Shown: positions 26,517 to 34,070 of the stretch, in pieces
How positions within the stretch are numbered: the first letter of the stretch is position 1
Layout: each line of letters opens with the position of its first letter
Source of the DNA: QHWK01 sp035259385
Lineage (GTDB): Bacteria > Acidobacteriota > Vicinamibacteria > Vicinamibacterales > CAVVIG01
NCBI GenBank assembly: GCA_035259385.1
Contig: DATFWL010000659.1
Location: 1-64,000 of the forward strand
Length of the DNA: 64,000 nt
Direction of reading: 5' to 3'
Made by a program: the position numbers and the translations under genes
Notes under the pieces: generated by a model
The model's database searches: none
What the model was told of the DNA's origin: nothing
Seen by the model: the letters and a program-made list of their open reading frames with translations, nothing else

Positions 26517-28517
26517 ATGGCACACGACGAGGATCGCCATCACGCACGCGAGCGCGAGCTCGGGATGTACCGGGCCATCGCGCGGCGCGACTTCCTCAAC
26601 GGCATCGCGGTTGGCGTCGGCGCGACGGTCGCCGGCCGCATCGCCTCCGGCATCCCCGGCCTCGAGGCGATGCTCGACGCGGCCGCGTTCGCGCAGGACG
26701 CGCCTGGATACTATCCGCCGGCGCTGACCGGCATGCGCGGCAGCCACGACGGTTCGTTCGAGGTCTCACACGCGCTTCGCGACAATCGCTTCTGGACGTC
26801 GTCGACGCGACCGCTGACCACCAACGAGAGCTACGACCTGGTGATCGTCGGCGGGGGGATCAGCGGGCTCGCGGCCGCGTACTTTTTCCGCGAGAAATCG
26901 CCGTCGGCGCGCGTGCTCGTTCTCGACAACCACGACGACTTCGGCGGCCACGCGAAGCGCAACGAGTTCCGCCCGGGCGGCACGCTGTGGATGGCCAATG
27001 GCGGCACCGCGGGCATTTCGTCGCCGTTCGCCTACAGCGCCGAGGCCCTCCGGCTCATGTCGGCGATCGGCATCGATCCGGTGGCGCTGTCGGCCGAGGC
27101 GACCAGGGCGGCGGATCGATCCGTCTTCGCCGGTTTGCAGAACGCATACTTCTTCGACAAGGAAACGTTCGGCGCCGATCGCCTCGTGGTCGGCACGCCC
27201 GGCGGCGGCCGCGGCCGCGCCGGCGGCGGCGCGGGCACGACCTGGGAGGAGTTCCTGGCCAGGACGCCGTTGTCGGCGCAGGTGCAGAAGGACATCGCGC
27301 GCCTGGAGACCGCGCGCGTGGACTACATGCCGGGCCTGTCGAACGAACAGAAGAAAGATCGTCTGTCGCGGATCAGCTACAAGGACTTCCTCCTGAACGT
27401 CGTCAAGGTCCATCCGGACGTGATTCCGTTCTACCAGGTCCGGACGCATGGGCTGTACGGCATCGGCATCGACGCGGTCGGCGCGCTGGAGTGCTGGGGC
27501 TATCGCTATCCCGGCTTCGACGGGATGAATCTCGATCCGAAAGCGACCGGCCGGATGAGCTATACCGCGCGCGGCGACGCGACGCCCAAGGCGCCATACA
27601 ACTTCCATTTTCCGGACGGCAATGCGTCGGTCGCGAGGTTGCTGGTGCGCGCGCTGATTCCAGACGCGCTGCCGGGCCGGACGGCGCAGGACAGCGTGCT
27701 CGCGAAGGTGGACTACCGTGCGCTGGACCGCGACAACGCGCCGGTCCGCATCCGGTTGAGCAGCACGGCGGCCCGCGTGCGCCATGTCGGCGCGCAGGGC
27801 TCGGCGCAGGACGTCGAGGTGTCGTACGGCCGCGACGGGAAAGTCTACAGCGTGCGCGGCAAACGCGTCGTGCTCGCGTGCTGGAACATGATGATTCCGT
27901 ACATCTGTCCGGAACTGCCGGCGGCGCAGAAAGAAGCGCTCAAGTACGGCGTCAAGGTGCCGCTCGTCTACACGAGCGTGTCGTTGCGCAACTGGACCGC
28001 GTTCAAGAAGCTCGGCATCAACGGGGCCAACACGCCAGGCATGTACCACACGGGCGTCCGGCTCGAGATGCCGACCGTGATCGGCGGCTACGATCCGACG
28101 CCGAAGTCGCCGGACGATCCGATTCTCGTGCGCATGACGCGGACGCCGTGCAAGCCCGGCCTGCCGGCCCGCGATCAGCAGCGCGCCGGGCACGTCGAGC
28201 TCCTCACCACGCCGTTTCGAACCTTCGAGCTGAAGATTCGCGATCAGCTGGCGCGCGTGCTGGCCGGCGGCGGCTTCGACGCGGCGCGCGACATCGACGC
28301 GATCACCGTCAACCGGTGGCCGCACGGCTATGCCTACGAATACAACCCGCTGTGGGATCCCGACTGGCCCGAGGGGCAGTCGCCGTGCGAGATCGGACGC
28401 AAGCCGTTCGGACGCATCACGATTGCGAACTCCGACGCCGGCGCCGCCGCGTACACCGATTCGGCCATCGATCAGGCCTATCGCGCGGTCAAGGAGCTCA
28501 CGGAAACGGGGGGCTAG
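26517..28517 (+). CDS. TAT-exported FAD oxidoreductase, spermidine dehydrogenase-like
   Basis: 666 residues from the ATG at 26517, ten bases after the amidohydrolase stop, with AGGACA upstream. A twin-arginine signal is visible: ARRDFLNGIAVGVGATVAG at ~22-40, cleaved before ~65, so the folded flavoprotein is exported. The FAD-binding site is VIVGGGISGLAAAYFF (~104) followed by LDNHDDFGGHAKRNEF, a wording typical of spermidine-dehydrogenase-like proteins. The C-terminal NRWPHGYAYEYNPL region completes that family pattern. It probably oxidises an amine in the periplasm with an unidentified electron acceptor; no cytochrome gene is adjacent. Its TAG stop lies within an inverted repeat. Confidence 0.9.
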   Translation: MAHDEDRHHARERELGMYRAIARRDFLNGIAVGVGATVAGRIASGIPGLEAMLDAAAFAQDAPGYYPPALTGMRGSHDGSFEVSHALRDNRFWTSSTRPLTTNESYDLVIVGGGISGLAAAYFFREKSPSARVLVLDNHDDFGGHAKRNEFRPGGTLWMANGGTAGISSPFAYSAEALRLMSAIGIDPVALSAEATRAADRSVFAGLQNAYFFDKETFGADRLVVGTPGGGRGRAGGGAGTTWEEFLARTPLSAQVQKDIARLETARVDYMPGLSNEQKKDRLSRISYKDFLLNVVKVHPDVIPFYQVRTHGLYGIGIDAVGALECWGYRYPGFDGMNLDPKATGRMSYTARGDATPKAPYNFHFPDGNASVARLLVRALIPDALPGRTAQDSVLAKVDYRALDRDNAPVRIRLSSTAARVRHVGAQGSAQDVEVSYGRDGKVYSVRGKRVVLACWNMMIPYICPELPAAQKEALKYGVKVPLVYTSVSLRNWTAFKKLGINGANTPGMYHTGVRLEMPTVIGGYDPTPKSPDDPILVRMTRTPCKPGLPARDQQRAGHVELLTTPFRTFELKIRDQLARVLAGGGFDAARDIDAITVNRWPHGYAYEYNPLWDPDWPEGQSPCEIGRKPFGRITIANSDAGAAAYTDSAIDQAYRAVKELTETGG

Positions 28518-28672
28518 GGGCTGGGGGCTAGCTGACGCTCGGCTGAAGCCTTCGCGCTACGCTCGGCTGAAGCCTTCGCGCTACGCTCGGCTGGAGCCTT
28601 CGCGCTACGCTCGGCTGAAGCTTTCGCGCTACGGCGACGTTGTCGAATATAGCTAGCCCCGAGCCCCTAGCC
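28512..28672. repeat. heptad inverted repeat enclosing four 24-bp tandem repeats (element D)
   Basis: The arms 28512-28533 and 28651-28672 are reverse complements at 21 of 22 positions and are built of 7-mers of the GGGGCTA type. Between them, 28537-28632 holds four tandem copies of a 24-base unit beginning GCTCGGCTGAAGCC, with single substitutions in copies 3 and 4. The TAG stop of the flavoprotein gene (28515-28517) lies in the left arm. The element fills the gap between two convergent genes and resembles the element near 20.3 kb in arm sequence and in its GGCTNAAGCC core. Confidence 0.93.
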
Positions 28673-28695
28673 GCTGGCCGGACCGTGTTGGCGAC

Positions 28696-30138
28696 TCATC
28701 GCGCGTGAGCGGCCGCCCATCGAAGCAGCAGATGCAACGCCGCCGTCGGGAAGATCGTGAACAACCCGGAAATCGCCGTGGACACCATCACCAGCAGGAA
28801 CACGACGACGCTCAACATGGCCGCCACCAGACACACGAGCGCGCCGCCGAACAGCGCGAGCGGCCACGGGATCGACCGCCGCGCCCGCTTCGGCGACACG
28901 TGCGCGCCCATCCGTCTGAGCGCTGCGACGCGCTTCTCGGGCGACGGAACGATCGGCACGATCGATCGGCCGAACGGACCGCTGTGCGCGCGCGGGTCGG
29001 CGACGGCGAGGTGCGCGGTCCACGGCGTGATCGCCGCGGGGCTGTCGGCAATCGCGACCAGCGCACCGGCCAGCGCGTCGGGATTGCGCGTGAGCTGCAC
29101 CGCCGTCGCGTCCGCCATGTACTTGCGCTGCCGCCAGGCGAACGCGATGAGCGGCTGCAGGAACATCTGGCTGACGAGGCCGCTCAGAAAGCCGGTGAGA
29201 AGCACCGGGCCCATGAGCGGCATCATCAGCCACTCGCGCCAGGTGAGCGAGCGACCGCTCGGCGACGGCGTCGCGGCGCGCTCCGCTGAGGGCGGGTCGT
29301 GGAACGGCTCGGTGAGCGAGCTGAGCAGCGCCAGCGTTCCGGCTGACTTCGGCGCGACGAACACCCTCCAGAGCTTCATCGCATACGCCATCGCGTGCTG
29401 ATCGGTGAACGAGGAGCCGACGCGCGCGAGCAGGCCGAACAGCGATAGCGTGGTGGTCACGCGGACGCCGATCGGCATGTCGCCGTCGACCACCGACGCG
29501 ATCAGGTGCGCGATCATCCCCTCGAGCGACTCACGCGTGAGGTGTGCGGCCAGCGCCGCGCCGACGAGCAGCGTCACGTGCGCCTCGTCGGTCCCGCAGG
29601 CCGCAGCGTTGAACCCGCCCGGGACGATCAGCACGCGCGGCGGCGGGATGCCGGCGGCAATCGCCATTTCTTCCACGACATTGGCGAGCCGCTCTTCCTG
29701 CAGCACGGTTCGATCCGGCGCCCGGCCGGGAACGTCTCCGCCGGTGAAGAGCGGCGACATCGTCCACGCACGGCGCAGCGCGTACGCGGCAATCACCATC
29801 AGCGCAACGCCCGGCGCCGCCAGGATGAGGCCCGTCCGCACCAGCAGCGCCGTGTCGACCGTGGCCGACTCGGACAGGGTGTCGATCTGCCGCCCCAGGC
29901 TTCCCAGAAGATCCGGTGTCGGCGTGAAGAAATTCAGCGCATCGAGCAGCAGCCCGATCGCGCAGTAGAGCAACGGCGCCATCAGGATCGCCACCACGAT
30001 CGCGAGCACCGCGACCGCAACCGCGCAGGCAGTCGTGACCCGCCAGGCCGCGCGCTGATGCCGCTCGATGGCCGCGTCGAACGTCTCCCGGTCGGTGACC
30101 GTGTACTGTGTTCTCGCGTCCGCCGGATGTGCGTTCAT
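28696..30138 (-). CDS. M48-like membrane protein with destroyed zinc site
   Basis: 480 residues, ATG at 30138. It has the layout of an HtpX-type M48 peptidase: two N-terminal membrane segments (~33-70, ~105-125), an LPGGFNAAACG-like region, a helix that should carry HEXXH, then RQRKYMADATAVQLTRNPDALAGAL and two C-terminal membrane segments (~430-465). The active-site helix reads AHLIASVVDGDM where active relatives read AHExxHxxNGDM, so the catalytic Glu and second His are gone. The downstream ligand Glu in RQRE(Y/F)xAD is Lys. The frame is intact and the rest well conserved, which suggests a selected, non-proteolytic role rather than decay. Confidence 0.87.
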   Translation of the reverse strand: MNAHPADARTQYTVTDRETFDAAIERHQRAAWRVTTACAVAVAVLAIVVAILMAPLLYCAIGLLLDALNFFTPTPDLLGSLGRQIDTLSESATVDTALLVRTGLILAAPGVALMVIAAYALRRAWTMSPLFTGGDVPGRAPDRTVLQEERLANVVEEMAIAAGIPPPRVLIVPGGFNAAACGTDEAHVTLLVGAALAAHLTRESLEGMIAHLIASVVDGDMPIGVRVTTTLSLFGLLARVGSSFTDQHAMAYAMKLWRVFVAPKSAGTLALLSSLTEPFHDPPSAERAATPSPSGRSLTWREWLMMPLMGPVLLTGFLSGLVSQMFLQPLIAFAWRQRKYMADATAVQLTRNPDALAGALVAIADSPAAITPWTAHLAVADPRAHSGPFGRSIVPIVPSPEKRVAALRRMGAHVSPKRARRSIPWPLALFGGALVCLVAAMLSVVVFLLVMVSTAISGLFTIFPTAALHLLLRWAAAHAR

Positions 30139-30209
30139 CAGAGTCGCAGTCTAGCAGCGGCGGCCGTTGCCTCCGCATGCCGCTGTCATGCTCAGAAAAG
30201 CCTGCTGTC

Positions 30210-30251
30210 TCCCACGAAGACCCGAAGGCACGAAGGGACGCGAAGGGCGAC
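30210..30251. repeat. short CACGAAGG-type imperfect repeat
   Basis: Four imperfect copies of an 8-10 base unit (CACGAAGA, CCCGAAGG, CACGAAGG, GACGCGAAGG) lie between the M48-like gene and the end of the metal operon. It has no obvious inverted partner. It may be a decayed simple repeat. Confidence 0.45.
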
Positions 30252-30327
30252 GCTGGCCGCGATCATGACGGCGAAGTGACCGGACCTCTCCAGGTTCGAT
30301 GTCGCGCGAAGGCTTTGACGGCGGGCG

Positions 30328-30969
30328 TCAGCGGCGGGTGGCCGCTCGCGCGGGACCGACCGCGTAGAGCTGCGTCCATCCTTCCGCCTGCGGCATGCGG
30401 ACCAGTCGGGGTGCGATCGCGCCGCCGTCGGCGTGGACCCACGTCGACACGTGCAGCATGCCGCCGTCCGGGAGCCGGTGGTGTTCCTCGTCTTCGAACG
30501 TCTGATCGGGCGGCACGCCAGGCGTCGGCTCGGTCACGAGGAGCAGCCACGCCGGAAGGCCCGCGGTCGTCGGCACGCCGACGTAGTTCACCGTCGTGCC
30601 GCCCTGCTCGAGTTGCCACTGATAGCTCGATCGCTGCGTGGGATCGCGCGCGAACGGTGGAATGCCCGCGGCGGCGAGCGAATCGGGCGTCGGCCAGGCA
30701 TTGGCCGTCGCACGCGCGGCCTCGGCTTCCAGTAGTCCTTCCTGCAGCTCCCTGAACATGCGTTGCTCTGCCGGGACGCGGTCGGCGATCAGCTTCTGAA
30801 ACGGCAGCAGGTTCCGCTGCCGCGGCGCATTGCCGCCGACCCCGGCCATCATCGCGACGTAGATCCACACGCCGACGACGATGCTCATCGACGCGCGAAC
30901 CACCGCCAGCAGCTCGGCGCGCGCCGACAGCGTCTGGACCTGCACACGGCGCGACGCCGTCGCGCTCAT
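30328..30969 (-). CDS. membrane-anchored metal-operon protein, paralogue 2
   Basis: 213 residues, ATG at 30969 overlapping the permease stop in ATGA. One N-terminal membrane segment (~28-45) is followed by a soluble domain: LLPFQKLIADRVP, a helical stretch, YQWQLEQGGTTVNYVGVP, PAWLLLVTEP, then EDEEHHRLPDGGMLHVSTWVH. The same blocks occur in the 197-residue protein at the other end of this operon, so they are paralogues flanking the ABC genes. The conserved (D/E)(D/E)EHHRLPDGxMLH motif, with three histidines, is a candidate metal site on the periplasmic side. I cannot name the family. A metal sensor or chaperone for the importer is inferred from context. Confidence 0.82.
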   Translation of the reverse strand: MSATASRRVQVQTLSARAELLAVVRASMSIVVGVWIYVAMMAGVGGNAPRQRNLLPFQKLIADRVPAEQRMFRELQEGLLEAEAARATANAWPTPDSLAAAGIPPFARDPTQRSSYQWQLEQGGTTVNYVGVPTTAGLPAWLLLVTEPTPGVPPDQTFEDEEHHRLPDGGMLHVSTWVHADGGAIAPRLVRMPQAEGWTQLYAVGPARAATRR

Positions 30970-31844
30970 GCGAGGCTCCTGCGGCGGCTGGCGCGCGCGG
31001 CGAGCGTCATGAAGAAGATCGCGCTCACCACCAGCACGACCGCGCCGCCGGTGGGCACGAGGAACTTGGTCGACACCGCGAGTCCACCCGCGCCGGCGAC
31101 GAACGCCACCGCGATGCTCCAGGCGAGATAGCTGCGGGTGCTGTGCGCGACGTTGCGTCCCGCCGCCGCCGGCACGACGACGAGCGCCTCGACGAGCAGC
31201 GCGCCGATGATCTTCAGGCTGACGACGATCGACAGCGTCAGCAGGATCGCGAAGAAGTACTCGAGATATATCGAGCGGGCGCCGGCGACGCGGGCCAGCG
31301 ACGGGTTCAGGCTGTCGAGCAGCAGCCGGTTGTACTCGCGCACCAGCAGGATCGCGACGAGCAGCCCGACGAAGAGCAGCAGCAGCAGATCGCCGTCCGT
31401 CACCGTCAACAGGCTGCCGAACAGCACCGACTCCACCTGGTGGACGTTGAACTGTCGCGTCAGCGCCACCAGCAGGCACAGTCCCAGTCCCAGCGTCAGC
31501 GCGTGAAAGACGCCGATCAGGGTGTCCGGCGGCAGCGTCGCGCGCCGCTTGACATAGACCATCGCGAGCGTCGAGAGCAGGCAGAAGCCGAACATGCCGC
31601 CGTACGGCGCGTTCAGCGGTTCGCCGAGCAGCAGACCGATGGCGACGCCGGTGAGCGCCGCCTGGCCGAGCGCCGCGCTGAAGAATGCCATGCGTCGAGT
31701 GACGACGAGATGGCTCAGGCCGCCGAGGATCGGCGCGAGCACGAGCACGCAGAGAAACCCGCGGATGAGGAACGGATACTGAAAGTCGCCGGGCAGGAAT
31801 CCGCGCCGCGCCAGCTCCGCGATCCATGCGTAGAAGGACGTCAT
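30966..31844 (-). CDS. ABC-3 family metal permease (ZnuB/MntB-like)
   Basis: 292 residues, ATG at 31844 in an ATGA overlap with the ATPase gene. The protein is almost entirely hydrophobic with eight or nine membrane helices, including LVVTRRMAFFSAALGQAALTG (the family's cytoplasmic coupling region), SLLTVTDGDL and the conserved KIIGALLVEALVVVPAAAGR. It should form the channel dimer of a zinc, manganese or iron importer of the cluster A-I/ABC-3 class. The metal cannot be told from sequence. The length matches the family. Confidence 0.92.
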   Translation of the reverse strand: MTSFYAWIAELARRGFLPGDFQYPFLIRGFLCVLVLAPILGGLSHLVVTRRMAFFSAALGQAALTGVAIGLLLGEPLNAPYGGMFGFCLLSTLAMVYVKRRATLPPDTLIGVFHALTLGLGLCLLVALTRQFNVHQVESVLFGSLLTVTDGDLLLLLFVGLLVAILLVREYNRLLLDSLNPSLARVAGARSIYLEYFFAILLTLSIVVSLKIIGALLVEALVVVPAAAGRNVAHSTRSYLAWSIAVAFVAGAGGLAVSTKFLVPTGGAVVLVVSAIFFMTLAARASRRRSLA

Positions 31845-32575
31845 CGGCGCCTCTGCCGGTCGTGCGACGCGAACGCCGCGTTGAACGCCGCGCCCTGATC
31901 GAGCACGGCGTCGGGCATCCCGTCGGCCAGCACGCGGCGATCGAGCAGGGTCACGCGATCCGCGACCCGCCGCACCCGATCGAAGTCGTGCGACACCATC
32001 ACGATCGTCGTCCGCCGCTGGCGCCTGATCGCGAGCAGCGTCTCGTCGAGCCAGCGTGCCGACGCATCGTCGAGTCCGCTGCCGGGCTCGTCGAGGATCA
32101 GCAGTTCCGGCTCCGGATCGAGTGCGTGCGCGAGCAGGACGCGGCGGAGCTCGCCGCCCGAGAGCACCGCGAGCGGCCGGCGCTCGAGCCCGGGGAGGCC
32201 GACGCGGGCGAGCAGATCGGCAATCGCGCGTCGCGTGCGGCGGCTGATGCCGAGACAGACCGGGCGGCGCTGCCGCGTCAGCGCCAGGAAGTCCTCGACG
32301 GTGACCGGCAGCGTCGGATCGATCGGAAACGTCTGCGGGACGTAGCCGATGGCGCCGCTGCCGCGCCAGTTGAGGACGATGCGGCCGTCGAACGCCGCCT
32401 GGCCGAGAACAGCGAGCAGCAGGGTGCTCTTGCCGGCGCCGTTCGGCCCGACGATGACATGCAGCGCGCCGCGTTCGACGTGTACCGTGACGCCGTCGAG
32501 CAGCGCCTCGCGATGGCGGCGAATGGTGACGCCTTCGATCTCGACGATTGCCGACCCGGCCGGTTCCTCGATCAC
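31841..32575 (-). CDS. metal ABC transporter ATPase (ZnuC-like)
   Basis: 244 residues from a GTG at 32575 that overlaps the binding-protein stop in GTGA. All ABC ATPase motifs are present: Walker A GPNGAGKST (~43), Q-loop YVPQTFPI (~78), signature LSGGELRRV (~138), Walker B LLILDEPGSGLD (~158) and H-loop MVSHD (~192). It should energise the adjacent permease. The signature has Glu-Leu where LSGGQ is commonest, which is normal for this subfamily. Confidence 0.93.
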   Translation of the reverse strand: MIEEPAGSAIVEIEGVTIRRHREALLDGVTVHVERGALHVIVGPNGAGKSTLLLAVLGQAAFDGRIVLNWRGSGAIGYVPQTFPIDPTLPVTVEDFLALTRQRRPVCLGISRRTRRAIADLLARVGLPGLERRPLAVLSGGELRRVLLAHALDPEPELLILDEPGSGLDDASARWLDETLLAIRRQRRTTIVMVSHDFDRVRRVADRVTLLDRRVLADGMPDAVLDQGAAFNAAFASHDRQRRR

Positions 32576-33471
32576 GCTTCGGTGACCAGCGCGCGAATCA
32601 TGGTGTCGGCATTCCGCTGCATCTCGCGCTCGAACTTGTCGGCGGTATACGCGCCGGACGCGATGTGGGTGATCGTGTACACCTTCACGCCCGCCTCGTC
32701 GCGCAGCACGTTCAGCATCGCCTCCGGAAAGGTCTCTTCGCTGAAGACGACGCGAATCTTCTCGCGCTGCAGGAGCTTCACCATGTCGCGGAGCTCGGCG
32801 GCGGACGGCGTCAGGCCGTGCGCCGGCTGGACCACGCCAGCCACTTCGAGGCCGAATTCCTGCAGCAGATAGCCGTAGCCGTCGTGCACCGTGACCACGC
32901 GCGTGATCTTCGCCTCGGCGAGCTGCGCCGCCGCCTTCGACTTGATCACGCGGAGCCGCCGGGCGTAGTCGGCGGCGTTCCGCTGGAGTGCGGCGGCGTC
33001 GCCGGGCCGGAGCGCCGCGACCGCCTTCTCGATCGCGTAGGTCTGCTGGATCGCGTTGGTGAACGAAATGAACGTGTGCGAGTTGACGCCGCCGCCGTGC
33101 GCGGCGTGAATCTGCGGCGTCGTCTCGTTGACCCGGATGATCGTCAGCTTCGTGTTCCCCGACGACTTGATCATCGGCATGATGAAGTCGTCATGTCCGA
33201 TGCCGTTGACGACGAGCGCGTCGAGGTCGATCAGCTTCTTGATGTCCTCCGGGCGCGGCTGGTAGTCGCCCGCGTCGATCTCGCCGGGCAGGATCGGCCG
33301 CACCTCATAGCCGGGCAGATCGCCGACGACGTTCTTCGTCCACGAGTAGTACGGGTGCAGCGTGACGCCGATCTTGAGCGTCGGCTTCGCCTGCGCGGAC
33401 GCCGCGGCCGGCACGGCGAGCAGCGCGGCCGAAGCGGCGCACACGACGATCCGGGACAGCAGTCGCGTCAT
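32572..33471 (-). CDS. periplasmic metal-binding protein (ZnuA-like)
   Basis: 299 residues from the ATG at 33471, nine bases after AGGAG. An ATG three codons earlier overlaps the previous stop but sits directly against that site. The N-terminus is a signal peptide ending near AAASAQA. The mature protein is a cluster A-I solute-binding protein with candidate metal ligands His in TLHPYYSW, His in NSHTFIS, His in TVHDGYGYL and Glu in FSEETFPE, at the usual family positions. It lacks the His-rich loop found in many ZnuA proteins. It should deliver metal to the adjacent permease. Confidence 0.9.
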   Translation of the reverse strand: MTRLLSRIVVCAASAALLAVPAAASAQAKPTLKIGVTLHPYYSWTKNVVGDLPGYEVRPILPGEIDAGDYQPRPEDIKKLIDLDALVVNGIGHDDFIMPMIKSSGNTKLTIIRVNETTPQIHAAHGGGVNSHTFISFTNAIQQTYAIEKAVAALRPGDAAALQRNAADYARRLRVIKSKAAAQLAEAKITRVVTVHDGYGYLLQEFGLEVAGVVQPAHGLTPSAAELRDMVKLLQREKIRVVFSEETFPEAMLNVLRDEAGVKVYTITHIASGAYTADKFEREMQRNADTMIRALVTEA

Positions 33472-33476
33472 GCCGA

Positions 33477-34070
33477 TCATCTCCTGTTGTAGTACACGGG
33501 GTTGGGCGGCGTCGAAAACACCTCGATCCAGCCGCTGTTCTGCGGCTGCCGCACGAATCCGCGGGGCACCTGCGCACCGTAGCGGTGCATCCAGACATAG
33601 GTATGCAGCATCGTACCGTCGGGCAATCGATGGTGCTCGTCGTCCGCGGGTGCCGGATCAGGCGCCATGCCCGGTTCGGGTTCCTGAATCTCGAGCAGCC
33701 AGGCCGGCGCCGATGGGTCCTGCGGAGCGCCGAAATAGTTGACGATTGCGCCCTGATCGAGCCGGGACCACTGATAGCCGGGCCCGAGCGGCGCCTGATC
33801 GGGCCACGCACCGCTCCTCGCGCGTTCCGCCTCGGCGACCAGCAGGCCGTCGCGAATCGCGCGGAACGCCTGCCGGTCTGCGTCGGGCAGCGTGCTCGCG
33901 AGCGCCTGATACGGGAGCAGGTCCTTGCCGCCGTCGCGCGCCCTCGCGGCGTTCAGCGCGAGATACGCGGCCATCACGCTGACGATGCCGGCCGCGATGA
34001 CGATCACAGCCAGCCGCTCGCGTCCTGCGCTCTTCGCCGATTCGCCCGAGTGAACGGTCTGGCTCGGCAT
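33477..34070 (-). CDS. membrane-anchored metal-operon protein, paralogue 1
   Basis: 197 residues. The ATG at 34070 shares one base with the HupE-like stop (TGATG). It has one membrane helix (~20-40) and a soluble domain with LLPYQALASTLPDADRQAF, YQWSRLDQGAIVNYFGAP, PAWLLEIQEPEPG and DDEHHRLPDGTMLHTYVWMH. These blocks match the 213-residue protein that closes the operon. The conserved HH and following H suggest metal binding. Presence of one copy on each side of the transporter genes suggests the two form a pair, but this is inference. Confidence 0.82.
   Translation of the reverse strand: MPSQTVHSGESAKSAGRERLAVIVIAAGIVSVMAAYLALNAARARDGGKDLLPYQALASTLPDADRQAFRAIRDGLLVAEAERARSGAWPDQAPLGPGYQWSRLDQGAIVNYFGAPQDPSAPAWLLEIQEPEPGMAPDPAPADDEHHRLPDGTMLHTYVWMHRYGAQVPRGFVRQPQNSGWIEVFSTPPNPVYYNRR

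Noticed and set aside
26987..28531. 514-codon plus-strand frame overlapping the flavoprotein gene
   Set aside because: Out-of-frame shadow; the flavoprotein frame has complete FAD and TAT motifs.
28537..28632. Possible CRISPR array (four 24-bp repeats)
   Set aside because: The repeats are directly adjacent with no spacers, and no cas genes are nearby.
33472..33480. Start of the metal-binding protein at 33480
   Set aside because: That ATG overlaps the previous stop but abuts AGGAG with no spacing; ATG at 33471 has nine bases of spacing and gives a clean signal peptide.
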